The notes: generated by a model not told the origin, from the sequence alone. Shown: positions 19,549 to 28,397, numbered from the stretch's first letter. The stretch: DNA of 64,000 bases from Lachnospiraceae bacterium (GCA_017626095.1 JAGAJL010000026.1:104752-168751); one strand, 5' to 3'. Translations and numbers: made by a program.

Positions 19549-21222
19549 CTATGCATGATATACCTGAAACAATTCCATCTGGGATTTTGATAGGCTTTTT
19601 CCGACTTTTGCATATTCATTGGAAATTGCACGCAAAATATGTTTCATTCCAATCGGACAATCTTCTGCCATGGCCATATAGGCACTATGTAATGCAGCAT
19701 TTTTAATGGCAGCGCCTGACAGTTCAAAGGCCTGTGCTAAAGCCAGTGCATCAAAGTCATCACCTAGCTGTGACTTTTCCGGGAAAATATCCTGCCAAAG
19801 CTTTTGACGAAGACCTTCATCCGGTAACGGAAAATGGACCATATAGGAAATTCTGCGACGGAATGCTTCATCAAAATTCTGCAACAAATTCGTTGCCAGA
19901 ATGGATACGCCGTTATATTGCTCAATCCTTTGCAAAAGATACGCCGTTTCCGCATTGGAATAACGATCCTGTGCATCGGACACATCACTTCTTTTGGAAA
20001 AAATGGCGTCTGCCTCATCAAAGAGCAGAATACATTCCATCTTTTCTGCTTCATCAAAAATCTTTCCGATGTTTTTTTGTGTTTCTCCGATATATTTACT
20101 GATTAGCTGTGACAAATCTACACGGTACAGCGGTAACTGCAATTCATTTGCAATTACCCCGGCAGCCATCGTTTTACCGGTACCCGGAGCTCCATAAAAC
20201 AAAATGCTCATTCCGTTTCCGTAACTGAACTTTTTGCCAAATTCCCAGTCCGACAATACTTTTGGACGAACTGCAATCATATCACAAATATCCCTTAGCT
20301 GCTTATGCTGTAATTCGGGAAGTTTTAAGTCCTCGAAATTCATATTGGTCTGAAGCAAATTCATGCTGAACGCATCTATCTTTTTTTCTTTGGTTTCGAA
20401 AAGCGAAACCGTTAAAAGATGGTAAGCAGACTGGTCTATGCGGAAACGTTCTGAATCCGTTACGATAGCAATGGATGTAAAAAATCCGGACAGCCATTTA
20501 ACAATGCTGTGATCCTGTTTTTCCATGCTGACACATACAAATGCTCCGTATAACAATGCGCATTCAACCAGCTCTTTCAGCTCCTGCACAGTATAGTAAT
20601 GATCGGAAATAGTAATCCACAAAGCAGGCAGTTGCTGATCTGCCAGAATTTGTTCGATGAAAAAATGTCTGCCGCAACCTTTCGGACCATCAATCACCAG
20701 AGCCATTGGTGTCTGTTCCAGACTCTCGGGTGAAAAAGAAAAAATCGTTTCTGCCTGTTCTTTTAACGAACTGTTGATACTGCCATTCTCCCACTTGGGA
20801 AATTTAAATAACATTCCCTGTGGAAGCTGCGGTATTTCACCCTCTACGTAAGAAACAAAAACAGGTGATAAAGAAAGATATTTTCCATTCAAAATAAAGC
20901 AAAATGCCAAACTCTTTCGATAGCTCTGCAAAAGATTGACAGAAAGAATTTTAAATGCATCTTCCGTCTGCATCGGCATGCCGGTTTTCTTTTGCACATA
21001 AAACAAAGCCACCGCCAGAATTTTTTCTTCATCTGACAACTGAAGAACCTCAAATGCATCCTGAAAGAAGAACACTTCTAACTGCTTAGCAGCATCCTTC
21101 ATAATGCGGTCAAGTTCTCCCACCCATAAAGAAAACTTTTCATCAACTGAATAGAGTTCCTCACAGATCTGCTTTCCCAACGCTATCAATTGTAAATGAT
21201 ACTTTTCAACCGTTTCCATCAT
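19549..21222 (-). CDS. AAA+ ATPase of the contractile injection cluster (second copy)
   Basis: The 557-aa protein has a C-terminal AAA+ module with Walker A GAPGTGKT (344-351), Walker B ILLFDEAD (398-405), sensor-1 LATN and arginines RRR near 455. An N-terminal half carries a degenerate P-loop (DGPKGCGRHF, 178-187). It is clearly related to the 735-aa ATPase at 24292-26499, sharing motifs, the degenerate first P-loop and the FDEAD..KRSxVxDxQDxY segment. Pvc15-like AAA+ proteins are standard in extracellular contractile injection loci, where they are implicated in assembly or cargo loading. The ATG overlaps the upstream stop by four bases, so it is translationally coupled to the small acidic protein. 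Confidence 0.82.
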   Translation of the reverse strand: MMETVEKYHLQLIALGKQICEELYSVDEKFSLWVGELDRIMKDAAKQLEVFFFQDAFEVLQLSDEEKILAVALFYVQKKTGMPMQTEDAFKILSVNLLQSYRKSLAFCFILNGKYLSLSPVFVSYVEGEIPQLPQGMLFKFPKWENGSINSSLKEQAETIFSFSPESLEQTPMALVIDGPKGCGRHFFIEQILADQQLPALWITISDHYYTVQELKELVECALLYGAFVCVSMEKQDHSIVKWLSGFFTSIAIVTDSERFRIDQSAYHLLTVSLFETKEKKIDAFSMNLLQTNMNFEDLKLPELQHKQLRDICDMIAVRPKVLSDWEFGKKFSYGNGMSILFYGAPGTGKTMAAGVIANELQLPLYRVDLSQLISKYIGETQKNIGKIFDEAEKMECILLFDEADAIFSKRSDVSDAQDRYSNAETAYLLQRIEQYNGVSILATNLLQNFDEAFRRRISYMVHFPLPDEGLRQKLWQDIFPEKSQLGDDFDALALAQAFELSGAAIKNAALHSAYMAMAEDCPIGMKHILRAISNEYAKVGKSLSKSQMELFQVYHA

Positions 21223-21722
21223 AACTTCTCAAATGCTTCTTTTGCCTCGTCATACATAATTCCGCAGTTAATAATGGTCTCGCCGACAACTCCTTCATCA
21301 AAAGGAACATCGTCTGCGGAAGGTATAATAACCTTATACTGTATTTTGCATTCATCATCTAATGCTTCTTTGGAGTAGAAGAAAGAGCCCATTAATGCTG
21401 TCCTGTTCAAATCATTGACAAGCCGTAAAATGGCAAGTTCATCCTTATCTGCTAAATCAACAGCAACCTGGGTATAAAGCAGTAAATACTTGGTGTATAC
21501 CTCGCCTTCGTCAGGCATCTGCATAATCCTGCCCACTAACACCCGTTCCAATTCTTCCAGTGTCTTGGCAGGGCCGTCCCCTCCGGGAAATTCAATCAAA
21601 ATTAGTTTATCATCTTCCTGTTCGGGTGCATCCATCACTTGGGCTGCAATGTCGATATCCTCTAAGAAATCAACCAATGACTCTAATTCTTCCTGTTTTT
21701 GCTCTAATGTTAAATATGCCAT
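21219..21722 (-). CDS. Small acidic protein, possible cargo chaperone (YbjN/secretion-chaperone-like)
   Basis: This is a 167-aa strongly acidic protein without membrane segments. It begins MAYLTLEQKQEELESLVDFL and contains LILIEFPGGDGPAKTLEELE, then VYTKYLLLYTQVAVDLADKDELAILRLVNDLNR. The alpha-beta-alpha pattern with an LNR near the middle recalls YbjN-like and type III secretion chaperone-like folds, but I cannot confirm the family. The ATG at 21720-21722 has AGAGGG six bases upstream. A TTG further upstream is less likely. The gene lies between the candidate cargo gene and the second ATPase and overlaps the latter, so a cargo-binding or chaperone role is attractive. This is inference. Confidence 0.55.
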   Translation of the reverse strand: MAYLTLEQKQEELESLVDFLEDIDIAAQVMDAPEQEDDKLILIEFPGGDGPAKTLEELERVLVGRIMQMPDEGEVYTKYLLLYTQVAVDLADKDELAILRLVNDLNRTALMGSFFYSKEALDDECKIQYKVIIPSADDVPFDEGVVGETIINCGIMYDEAKEAFEKL

Positions 21723-21786
21723 GTTTTTCCCTCTTAATCTTATCAATCATTTTTCATAATATTTTTATGAATAATATTGTTGTTTT

Positions 21787-21822
21787 TTGCTCATCTTATT
21801 CTTCTTGTTCATCTTATTCTTC
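21787..21822. repeat. Two tandem copies of an 18-bp unit
   Basis: Within the 150-bp gap after the candidate cargo gene, two direct copies of TTGYTCATCTTATTCTTC follow one another, then a T-rich partial copy. The gap otherwise shows no gene or clear terminator. Its function is unknown. It may be slippage-prone spacer DNA between the cargo gene and the acidic protein gene. Confidence 0.6.
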
Positions 21823-21899
21823 TTTTTGTTCAAAATTCATATTCTTAGATGATCAGATGATATTTTCTGTTTCTTTACAGCGCGTTTTAAATCTTTCGA

Positions 21900-24299
21900 T
21901 TAATTGCCATCCTGTGAGAATATGCTGGATAACGACGAAATAATATCATCCCGGCTATTCGCTTTCATAATGCTGGAAACCCTCATATCCGAACCTCTTC
22001 TGACACCAACCAAATATTCAAAATCATTTTTAATTTTGGTAATCACAAAGTCTTTGGTCTCCGGAGCCGCTTTATCATCGGTTCCAGTCACCCATCCGGT
22101 GTTTTCTTTCATAATGGAAGCCAAAATATCCATTTTTTCATATAGAGCGGTTCCCATTTCATTCCGAACATATTCTTTATTCATTCCACGCTGTGAATTT
22201 TGTTCTAATTCTGAATTTAGAAAGCTACCGACATTTTTGCTAACCTCTGCCAAGCCCGTAACTGTTTTAATAATACTTCCCGTTAAAATCAGACCTCCGC
22301 CTGCCAAGGCACCTACACCCGTTGCCGTACAGATTTCTCCGGATAATTGTAATACATTACCAACCAGCTTTGCAGCATTGGTTGCCAAATCAAATCCATT
22401 TGTACGCAATTTCAAATTCTGACGATGAGCAAGTGCATTTTCCACTTCGTATTCATTTAATATATCCAAAGCTTCCATCGCATGTATCTTGGTCTTATAC
22501 TCATCATTTTCAGTAACTGAATTTTTATTTCTATCTTTACCTGCCTTTTTTGTTTCCCACATAAGAGCCGCAAGTTTTTCATTTACTTCGCCATATCCGG
22601 TTGCAACATTCTCTTTATCCTTCCGATGTATAATATTCGTATCTAACCAGTTCATTCCTCTGGCATAACGACTTTTTCCCTGAAACTGATTCTGGTCAAT
22701 TTCTTCCTGATTTTTACTGATATTGACTTGCGCTCCAACATTTGCCAAAAGGGCTTTCCGTTTCTCACGAATGCCTTTTTCAGAAAAATCGTTCACCTCA
22801 AAAAGCGTAGCATCTAACGAACGCTTTCCTTCCAGACATGCTTTTCTCTTTTGTGCCAGTCTTGCTTTTAATTTCTCCTTTGAATCATGTACCGTCTTAC
22901 GATTTTTTCCTGCGAAGACAAGTTCCATAGATGCTTTTGCTATACCGCCGGCATTTTGCAAAATCGACAGACAACTGCCCAAAAAGGGAACCATATCTAT
23001 CCATGGGCCTGCAAAATCAATTACATTGCCGATCAAATCAAGCACGTTCCCAAAAAATTCGCGAAAACGCAATGCATATTCCTGATTATCAATGATTTTT
23101 CTGTCTTTTATTGTATCGACTCCGGCTTTGACCGTTTCGATTAATGTCTTTATAAAGTTAAAAGCGGCTAAACCACAACCAAGTCCTTCTTTAGCACCAA
23201 ATTCCATTTCCCCTATTTCAGGAGGTTCTGCATTGATCTTATGAGTTTCTCTTAATTCTTTTATTTTTTTATCCAATTCGCCTTTGTTTTCAATCACATC
23301 TGAAATATCAGAATAATTGCCAAAGAGATTGCCAATCCATTCCTCCACCTGCAATGCAAAAGAGCCCACTTTTTTCGCACCTTCTTTTGCCTCTTGACCT
23401 TGTGTGGGTTGCTCTAGTCCCTGCATTGTAATTAGCTGAACTTCTTTTTCTAAATCAGCATCCCGGTTTTCTTCCTGACGCTTTTTAATGTCTTCCTTTT
23501 TGCTTTCATCTGTTTCGGCATTCAATTCATTGGTGTATTTCCGATTCAAGGTTTTTTCTGCCTTAGCATATACTTCCCTTCTGGCATCTCCGACTTCTCC
23601 AACATGCATGACCATATCATAAACACCTTTATTCTTGGTAACCATGGTCCTTACCTGTTTTTTGTCGGCATACTTTTCCTGAATGATATTTGCCACACTT
23701 TCAAAATCCTTAACAACATTAGCTGATCCAGATGCGTTGACAATAATCTTACTCTCGGTTTCGGTAAATGAAGTCAATTCTTCATCTTTCGCTTTCATTT
23801 CCTGTTGCATGGAAACAACATCATCAACCATAGAATGTTTATTCTTTGCCGTTTTCCACGTATCTATCTTGGCTTTATATCCATCATAAGCCTCTTTTCG
23901 TTCTTGTATCTTTTGGTTGACTTTTTTTGCAGGATCCATCTTATCGGATGTAGAAGTTTTGGCTTTTTCTGCGTCACTTTTTTCAGACTTAGAATGAGAG
24001 GATTTCCTATGATGGTGATGATGCACTTTTTTCTTCAGTTCCGCTGTCTTTTCCTTTGTCTCTTTACTTTGAGGCGAAACCTTACCCTGCTTCTGCTCTT
24101 TGGCATCTTTTTTAACTTCTTTTGTTACCTCTTTTAATTTCTGTGCATCTTCTGAAGGTTTTTTTGCGTTCTCTTTCCCCGCCTGCTCACTTTTACTGCG
24201 TTTAAAAAGAGAAAATTTTGATTTTTCTTTTGAACCTTCCTTCTTTTTTTGTTCTTGTCCGGTGCTTCCCGTTTGAGTGTTTTTTCCCATTTTACTCAT
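21900..24299 (-). CDS. Lysine-rich candidate cargo/effector with hydrophobic helical regions
   Basis: I do not recognise the family of this 799-aa protein. Residues 1-150 are highly charged and low in complexity (Lys, Glu, Ser, Thr) with five consecutive His at 93-97, so probably disordered. Residues 150-350 are helical and charged. Hydrophobic Gly/Ala-rich stretches occur at about 371-396, 414-464 and 638-695 (ALAGGGLILTGSIIKTVTGL), which could form membrane-inserting hairpins as in pore-forming toxins. There is no signal peptide. The gene sits between two AAA+ ATPase genes and next to a small acidic protein, a layout seen for injected cargo. The first ATG overlaps the upstream stop by eight bases. 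A second ATG three codons on has better spacing. Confidence 0.5.
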   Translation of the reverse strand: MSKMGKNTQTGSTGQEQKKKEGSKEKSKFSLFKRSKSEQAGKENAKKPSEDAQKLKEVTKEVKKDAKEQKQGKVSPQSKETKEKTAELKKKVHHHHHRKSSHSKSEKSDAEKAKTSTSDKMDPAKKVNQKIQERKEAYDGYKAKIDTWKTAKNKHSMVDDVVSMQQEMKAKDEELTSFTETESKIIVNASGSANVVKDFESVANIIQEKYADKKQVRTMVTKNKGVYDMVMHVGEVGDARREVYAKAEKTLNRKYTNELNAETDESKKEDIKKRQEENRDADLEKEVQLITMQGLEQPTQGQEAKEGAKKVGSFALQVEEWIGNLFGNYSDISDVIENKGELDKKIKELRETHKINAEPPEIGEMEFGAKEGLGCGLAAFNFIKTLIETVKAGVDTIKDRKIIDNQEYALRFREFFGNVLDLIGNVIDFAGPWIDMVPFLGSCLSILQNAGGIAKASMELVFAGKNRKTVHDSKEKLKARLAQKRKACLEGKRSLDATLFEVNDFSEKGIREKRKALLANVGAQVNISKNQEEIDQNQFQGKSRYARGMNWLDTNIIHRKDKENVATGYGEVNEKLAALMWETKKAGKDRNKNSVTENDEYKTKIHAMEALDILNEYEVENALAHRQNLKLRTNGFDLATNAAKLVGNVLQLSGEICTATGVGALAGGGLILTGSIIKTVTGLAEVSKNVGSFLNSELEQNSQRGMNKEYVRNEMGTALYEKMDILASIMKENTGWVTGTDDKAAPETKDFVITKIKNDFEYLVGVRRGSDMRVSSIMKANSRDDIISSLSSIFSQDGN

Positions 24300-26499
24300 C
24301 CCCTTCTTCCATCAGATAATAATAACCACCAAAATCTGAAGAAATCATATTTTTTCCAACTTTGCTGTTTTCCCGTTTCATGGCTTTAAAAATATCGGCC
24401 ATGCCAACTTTCCGTTTTTCTCCCGCCGCCATGAACGCAGCAGACAGTGCAATGTTTTTTATCTGGCTGCCGGATAATTTAAACTGTGCGGCAAGAAACT
24501 CATAATCGAGTTCCTCGCAAGGCATCTTCCCTGGAAATACATTTTCCCAAATCTGCAACCGCTGCATCTCGTCCGGAAACGGAAATTCAATAATAAACTG
24601 AAATCTTCTCATAAACGCAGCATCAAAGTTTTGCAGCAGATTGGTTGCTAATATAATAACGCCTTCATATTCCTCGATTTTCTGCAACAGATATGCTGTA
24701 CTGGCATTTGCGTATTTATCCTGCGAATCCTTTACTTCGGAACGCTTTCCAAATAACACATCCGCCTCATCGAAAAACAGAATACTCTGGCTTTTCTTTC
24801 CATGTTCAAATATTTCGCCAAGCTTTTTCTCAGATTCCCCTACATATCTGGACATCACTTTTGCCATATCCACTTTGTAGAGTTCTAAACCCAGCTCTTT
24901 GGCAAGGACCTGGGCGCCCATGGTCTTACCGGTTCCCGGAGGTCCGTAGAAAATCATACTGGTACCTTTTCCATATGCGACTTTTTCATGAAATCCCCAC
25001 TCGGAAAAAACCTTGTTCCGATAACGAATCCGATTCACCGCATCCGTCAACAGTTTCTTTTGCGAAGCAGGCAGTATCAGATCCTCAAAGTTATGAATTG
25101 TCCGTATTTTGGTCGCATCATTGCCAAGCATATGTGCAATTTGTTTCTGACATGCCTCGTTTAGAATTTCCCGGTTTACTTTCGCAAATCCCATTCCATT
25201 CATCTGTAAAACTGCATCAGAAACACTGTTTTTGATGGCTCCCGGTGTCAATATGTACTGTGCAGGTAAAACATCCAGCAACTCTTTGATATCACTTTTT
25301 GTAATACTCAGTTGTTCTTTCATGTTTTCCAGGTAATACTTCCACACAATACGTCGGTTTTCCACCGAAAGATTCTCTATGTTAATCCGAATTGTCTCAT
25401 AATGAGACTTCGGCAGGCTTTCTCCATCACCATTAAGCGTAAATCCGAAAAAGTCGGAATACTGTTCCATGCGCCAGACAATTTCCTCTAACTCCTGAAA
25501 ACTGTTCTTTTCCGTGTCAAAATCCGTAAATGCGACAAACGCATCTCCCCGCAACATCGATTCGAGCACAATTTCACGAATGAAATCTTCATAGCCTTTA
25601 TCATTCCGGCACAAAAACAATTTGATACAATCCACCATAATAAGCGTTATCCGGTTATCGCTGCAGAACTGCTTTAATATACTTTTTCTGCCACATCCCG
25701 GCTCTCCGCAAAGATATAGGATTTTTTGCTTTTCTCCTACCCTGCAAATTCTTTTGATTCCATCCAAAATCTCTTCCTGAACCAAAAGTTTCTCTCCATT
25801 TTTATATGGTAAGCATACGGTAATGAATTTTTTTAATTCATCATTCTCGCTGGCAACATCCCATAAAAAGGAATAAACCCGTTGCGATATCATCATCGGT
25901 TCCTGCAGAAGATGCTGCTTTTGCTTTGTATCGACATCTTGGTACAAAATGGAAAAATCATCATATCGCTCCACAAAGTTTTTGCTAAGCATCATTCTCT
26001 CTACCGGATTCAGTGTAAAAATCCTGGTGCACAACTCAACCGTAGGATATTCCAAATCATAATCATCGGACAACAAAGCAAAAATCCGCTTAAAATGAAC
26101 ATTGTTTGCTGCGGCAAACGAAAACAGAAACAGAAGTTTTTCAAACGGTGTAAAGCGAAACAGACGAAAAATGTAATAAACAGGAACCATCTTTCCATTT
26201 TTTATTTCTTTTACTGCTGCTTCTTCTAACTGATCCAATTCCGTCAAAAAATCATTCATAGATTCCTGATAAGCGGAAATGGTTTCATCATTAAATTCGG
26301 TATCGCTTAGCCGGTTCAATTCCTCCCGATATAAAATGCGTTCCCGAATACCTGCTATCGTGCCATTTTCATGGATTGTAACCGCATAATCAGAATACAT
26401 CTGCAAAATATCTTTTAAAATTTGAAACAGTCTGTCATATGTAATTTCCAAAAACAAATCAGATTCAGCTGTTATCATCGTTATTGTCATCTTCCTCAT
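24292..26499 (-). CDS. AAA+ ATPase of the contractile injection cluster (Pvc15-like)
   Basis: The 735-aa protein has a helical N-terminus, a degenerate P-loop at 265-273 (GEPGCGRKS), and a complete C-terminal AAA+ module with Walker A GPPGTGKT (519-526), Walker B ILFFDEAD (573-580), sensor-1 LATN and the arginine pair RR near 631. The layout matches Pvc15-like ATPases of contractile injection clusters, used in assembly or cargo handling. It is longer than its paralogue at 19549-21222. The gene overlaps the end of the upstream gene by 35 bases. Several near-adjacent ATGs (26499, 26490, 26478) make the exact start uncertain. Its overlap with the candidate cargo gene suggests co-production. Confidence 0.82.
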   Translation of the reverse strand: MRKMTITMITAESDLFLEITYDRLFQILKDILQMYSDYAVTIHENGTIAGIRERILYREELNRLSDTEFNDETISAYQESMNDFLTELDQLEEAAVKEIKNGKMVPVYYIFRLFRFTPFEKLLFLFSFAAANNVHFKRIFALLSDDYDLEYPTVELCTRIFTLNPVERMMLSKNFVERYDDFSILYQDVDTKQKQHLLQEPMMISQRVYSFLWDVASENDELKKFITVCLPYKNGEKLLVQEEILDGIKRICRVGEKQKILYLCGEPGCGRKSILKQFCSDNRITLIMVDCIKLFLCRNDKGYEDFIREIVLESMLRGDAFVAFTDFDTEKNSFQELEEIVWRMEQYSDFFGFTLNGDGESLPKSHYETIRINIENLSVENRRIVWKYYLENMKEQLSITKSDIKELLDVLPAQYILTPGAIKNSVSDAVLQMNGMGFAKVNREILNEACQKQIAHMLGNDATKIRTIHNFEDLILPASQKKLLTDAVNRIRYRNKVFSEWGFHEKVAYGKGTSMIFYGPPGTGKTMGAQVLAKELGLELYKVDMAKVMSRYVGESEKKLGEIFEHGKKSQSILFFDEADVLFGKRSEVKDSQDKYANASTAYLLQKIEEYEGVIILATNLLQNFDAAFMRRFQFIIEFPFPDEMQRLQIWENVFPGKMPCEELDYEFLAAQFKLSGSQIKNIALSAAFMAAGEKRKVGMADIFKAMKRENSKVGKNMISSDFGGYYYLMEEGDE

Positions 26500-27295
26500 T
26501 GTCAGAAACCGCAGTTTCCTGATTTTCTTCTAACTGAGTGCGTTGATGTTTATAATATTCAAACATCTCATGTTTTTGTATATCAAATGCATAGTTGATT
26601 TTTCTTAGGAAAAATCTGCTTCCGCTTTCTTTCCGGTATAATAAAGCCTCGATCAGATTTTCTATTTGTAAATTATCCCGTTGCTTTTTGTATAATCCGA
26701 CATTTTCCTCATGCTCACCGGCACGCGATTGTATTGCGATCTGCTGCTTTAATTCCTGTTGCTCTTCCCGAACCTTTTTTAACTGCTCCAATTCTTCGGA
26801 TTTATCAAAAAAGGGCATTGTTTTTCGCAATGCATCCATATTGATACGGTTATAATACGGACTGACGGAGCGTTCCGTCCACGGCTTTGCTTCGGCCTTC
26901 TCAATGAGCACGGAGGAATTACGGTTATACTTGGAAATGTAACCTCTGTTCTCATTTTGTCCCTTCAACAGCGTCTTCATCTGGTATTCTGCCATCTCTT
27001 TCTGGTAGCGGCTGCTGATCGTGTCATAGCGGGAAGTTTTCAAATTGGCAAAAATGAAGCTTCTGCCACGATTTGGATTATATCCCATCTGCAGACGTCC
27101 AAACATGGTGTCGACTTTCATCAGACGGTCACAACCAAACAAATGTCCCACCGTACGGTCTTCATAATAACCTTCTATGCGGTTGTGCTCGGAAAAATGC
27201 TCAACCTTGATATGACTGACAGCCGTTAGGCGGTCATAGGTTTCGATCATTTTTTTATGTTCCGTTTTTTCAATCTGTTCCTGTGCTGATGTCAT
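26465..27295 (-). CDS. First gene of the CIS operon, uncharacterised coiled-coil protein
   Basis: The 276-aa protein is charged and mainly helical, with a coiled-coil around residues 165-205 (ELEQLKKVREEQQELKQQ), an aromatic/basic segment before the C-terminus and a very acidic tail (DNEEDDNNDDNS). No membrane segment or known domain is recognised. I place the start at the ATG at 27293-27295, which has GAGGTGG a few bases upstream. An upstream GTG at 27343 has no ribosome binding site. As first gene behind the probable LytTR-controlled promoter it may be an assembly, scaffold or regulatory factor. That is inference. Confidence 0.6.
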   Translation of the reverse strand: MTSAQEQIEKTEHKKMIETYDRLTAVSHIKVEHFSEHNRIEGYYEDRTVGHLFGCDRLMKVDTMFGRLQMGYNPNRGRSFIFANLKTSRYDTISSRYQKEMAEYQMKTLLKGQNENRGYISKYNRNSSVLIEKAEAKPWTERSVSPYYNRINMDALRKTMPFFDKSEELEQLKKVREEQQELKQQIAIQSRAGEHEENVGLYKKQRDNLQIENLIEALLYRKESGSRFFLRKINYAFDIQKHEMFEYYKHQRTQLEENQETAVSDNEEDDNNDDNS

Positions 27296-27420
27296 AAGCC
27301 ACCTCACATATATCTTATGCGACCGTTTTTTATTTTCTGACACAAACTTTTACAGATAAATCTTCCGTTTTGTCACCTCATGTCATTTTTCATAGCAAAT
27401 GTATGGCATAATTATACATT

Positions 27421-27448
27421 ATTATATAAAATTTTATTATCTTCTCAA
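27421..27448 (-). promoter_or_regulatory. Probable promoter of the CIS operon
   Basis: On the minus strand TTGAGA (27443-27448) and TATAAT (27421-27426) are separated by 16 bp, a near-consensus sigma-A-type promoter. Transcription would start near 27414, giving a leader of about 119 bases before the first ATG at 27295. It lies 20 bp downstream of the direct repeats at 27468-27501. Confidence 0.6.
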
Positions 27449-27467
27449 AATTACATCAATAGTTTTG

Positions 27468-27501
27468 GGACGAATCAACATATAAAAAGGACGAATCAAC
27501 A
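27468..27501 (-). promoter_or_regulatory. Putative LytTR operator: two direct repeats with 21-bp period
   Basis: On the minus strand the 13-mer TGTTGATTCGTCC occurs twice, exactly 21 bp apart (27489-27501 and 27468-27480). LytTR proteins bind pairs of about 9-bp direct repeats, with a GTT core, spaced two helical turns apart. Here each copy has the GTTGAT core with upstream T-rich bases, a partial match to the published consensus. The pair sits upstream of the CIS promoter, and the next gene encodes a LytTR-domain protein. Confidence 0.6.
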
Positions 27502-27532
27502 AAATAAAAAAGCCACATTTTCATGTGGCTTT
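27501..27532 (-). terminator. Rho-independent terminator of the LytTR gene
   Basis: AAAGCCACAT and ATGTGGCTTT form a perfect 10-bp stem (27509-27532) with a four-base loop. On the minus strand it is followed by TTTTTATTTT. It lies 38 bases after the LytTR gene stop and insulates the CIS operon from it. Confidence 0.8.
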
Positions 27533-27569
27533 GCATAATCAATCTGATACAATTACTGTATCTAACAGA

Positions 27570-28397
27570 CTATTTCGTTTCATTTTCATCTTCTTTTCCC
27601 AATATCTTATCCGGTATTTTTCCAAGATAAAACATGAATGCTTTTTGAATTTCACTATTATTCTCAGAAAATTCTATTTGCGAAACATCAAATAAAATAC
27701 ATCCGCAGTGACCTTTGAAAGTCGGAAAACAAATTACTTTTAAATTCGTGTCAATCTCCGGGCTGTAATCCACAATTTCACGTATCTCACCATAAATCGT
27801 GGCACGTTCATAAGTTCTAAGCCATTTGGAATCCATATTAGAAAACAGGCTGCCAAAAGAACTCCCAATTAACTTGTCTAACGGAACTTTTTCCAACCTT
27901 GCCAATGCGGGATTGCCGTAACGGAAAATCCAATCCACAGCATGACGTTTCTCATCAAATACCATCTCAATATCGGTAAAAGCAAAAGGCATTAAATCAA
28001 AGCTTCTATAATGGTTGTGATACTCTTCCTCCGTCTTTGGTGCATTCTCATGTGCAAAAATGCTAATGAATTTCTTCTGTATTTCCTCAAGCTGATTGAC
28101 AATTTCTTTTTTCTTTCTCAAAACATAATCTAAGGATTCACCATTGCTTAAATATATTTTGTCACTGATATCATGAATCGCCATTGCAGATACAAGCACG
28201 CTGCGATGTACCAAGATAAAACCATCACCAAGTTTTTCTTTCAACTCAGTAAGTGTTTTTCGAACTGTATAAATCTTACCGTAGCTGACATGAATCTCTG
28301 CATTGTTCCTTCTCATAATAATATATAAAATGGATCTGACATTCAGCGTGATTTCTTTTTTATTTGATAAAATGGTTATGTATTTTACTTCCTGCAA
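27570..28397 (-). CDS. LytTR-family DNA-binding regulator with C-terminal PAS-like domain
   Basis: The protein has 275 aa when started at the TTG at 28395-28397, seven bases after GGAGGG. A longer frame runs back into the flavodoxin gene and is not credible. Residues 1-105 match the LytTR DNA-binding domain: RSILYIIMRRNNAEIHV, TVRKTLTELKEKLGDGFILV, HRSVLVSAMAIHDI and IYLSNGESLDYV. A PAS-like domain follows (DLMPFAFTDIEMVFD, WIFRYGNPALARLE). LytTR regulators activate surface, toxin and competence genes. Having the domain at the N-terminus with a PAS-like partner instead of a receiver domain suggests direct sensing of a small ligand. Matching direct repeats lie just downstream, ahead of the CIS operon. 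Confidence 0.82.
   Translation of the reverse strand: MQEVKYITILSNKKEITLNVRSILYIIMRRNNAEIHVSYGKIYTVRKTLTELKEKLGDGFILVHRSVLVSAMAIHDISDKIYLSNGESLDYVLRKKKEIVNQLEEIQKKFISIFAHENAPKTEEEYHNHYRSFDLMPFAFTDIEMVFDEKRHAVDWIFRYGNPALARLEKVPLDKLIGSSFGSLFSNMDSKWLRTYERATIYGEIREIVDYSPEIDTNLKVICFPTFKGHCGCILFDVSQIEFSENNSEIQKAFMFYLGKIPDKILGKEDENETK

Noticed and set aside
24003-24023. Five-His stretch as an engineered tag
   Set aside because: It lies inside a natural low-complexity Lys/Ser-rich region with no vector sequence nearby.
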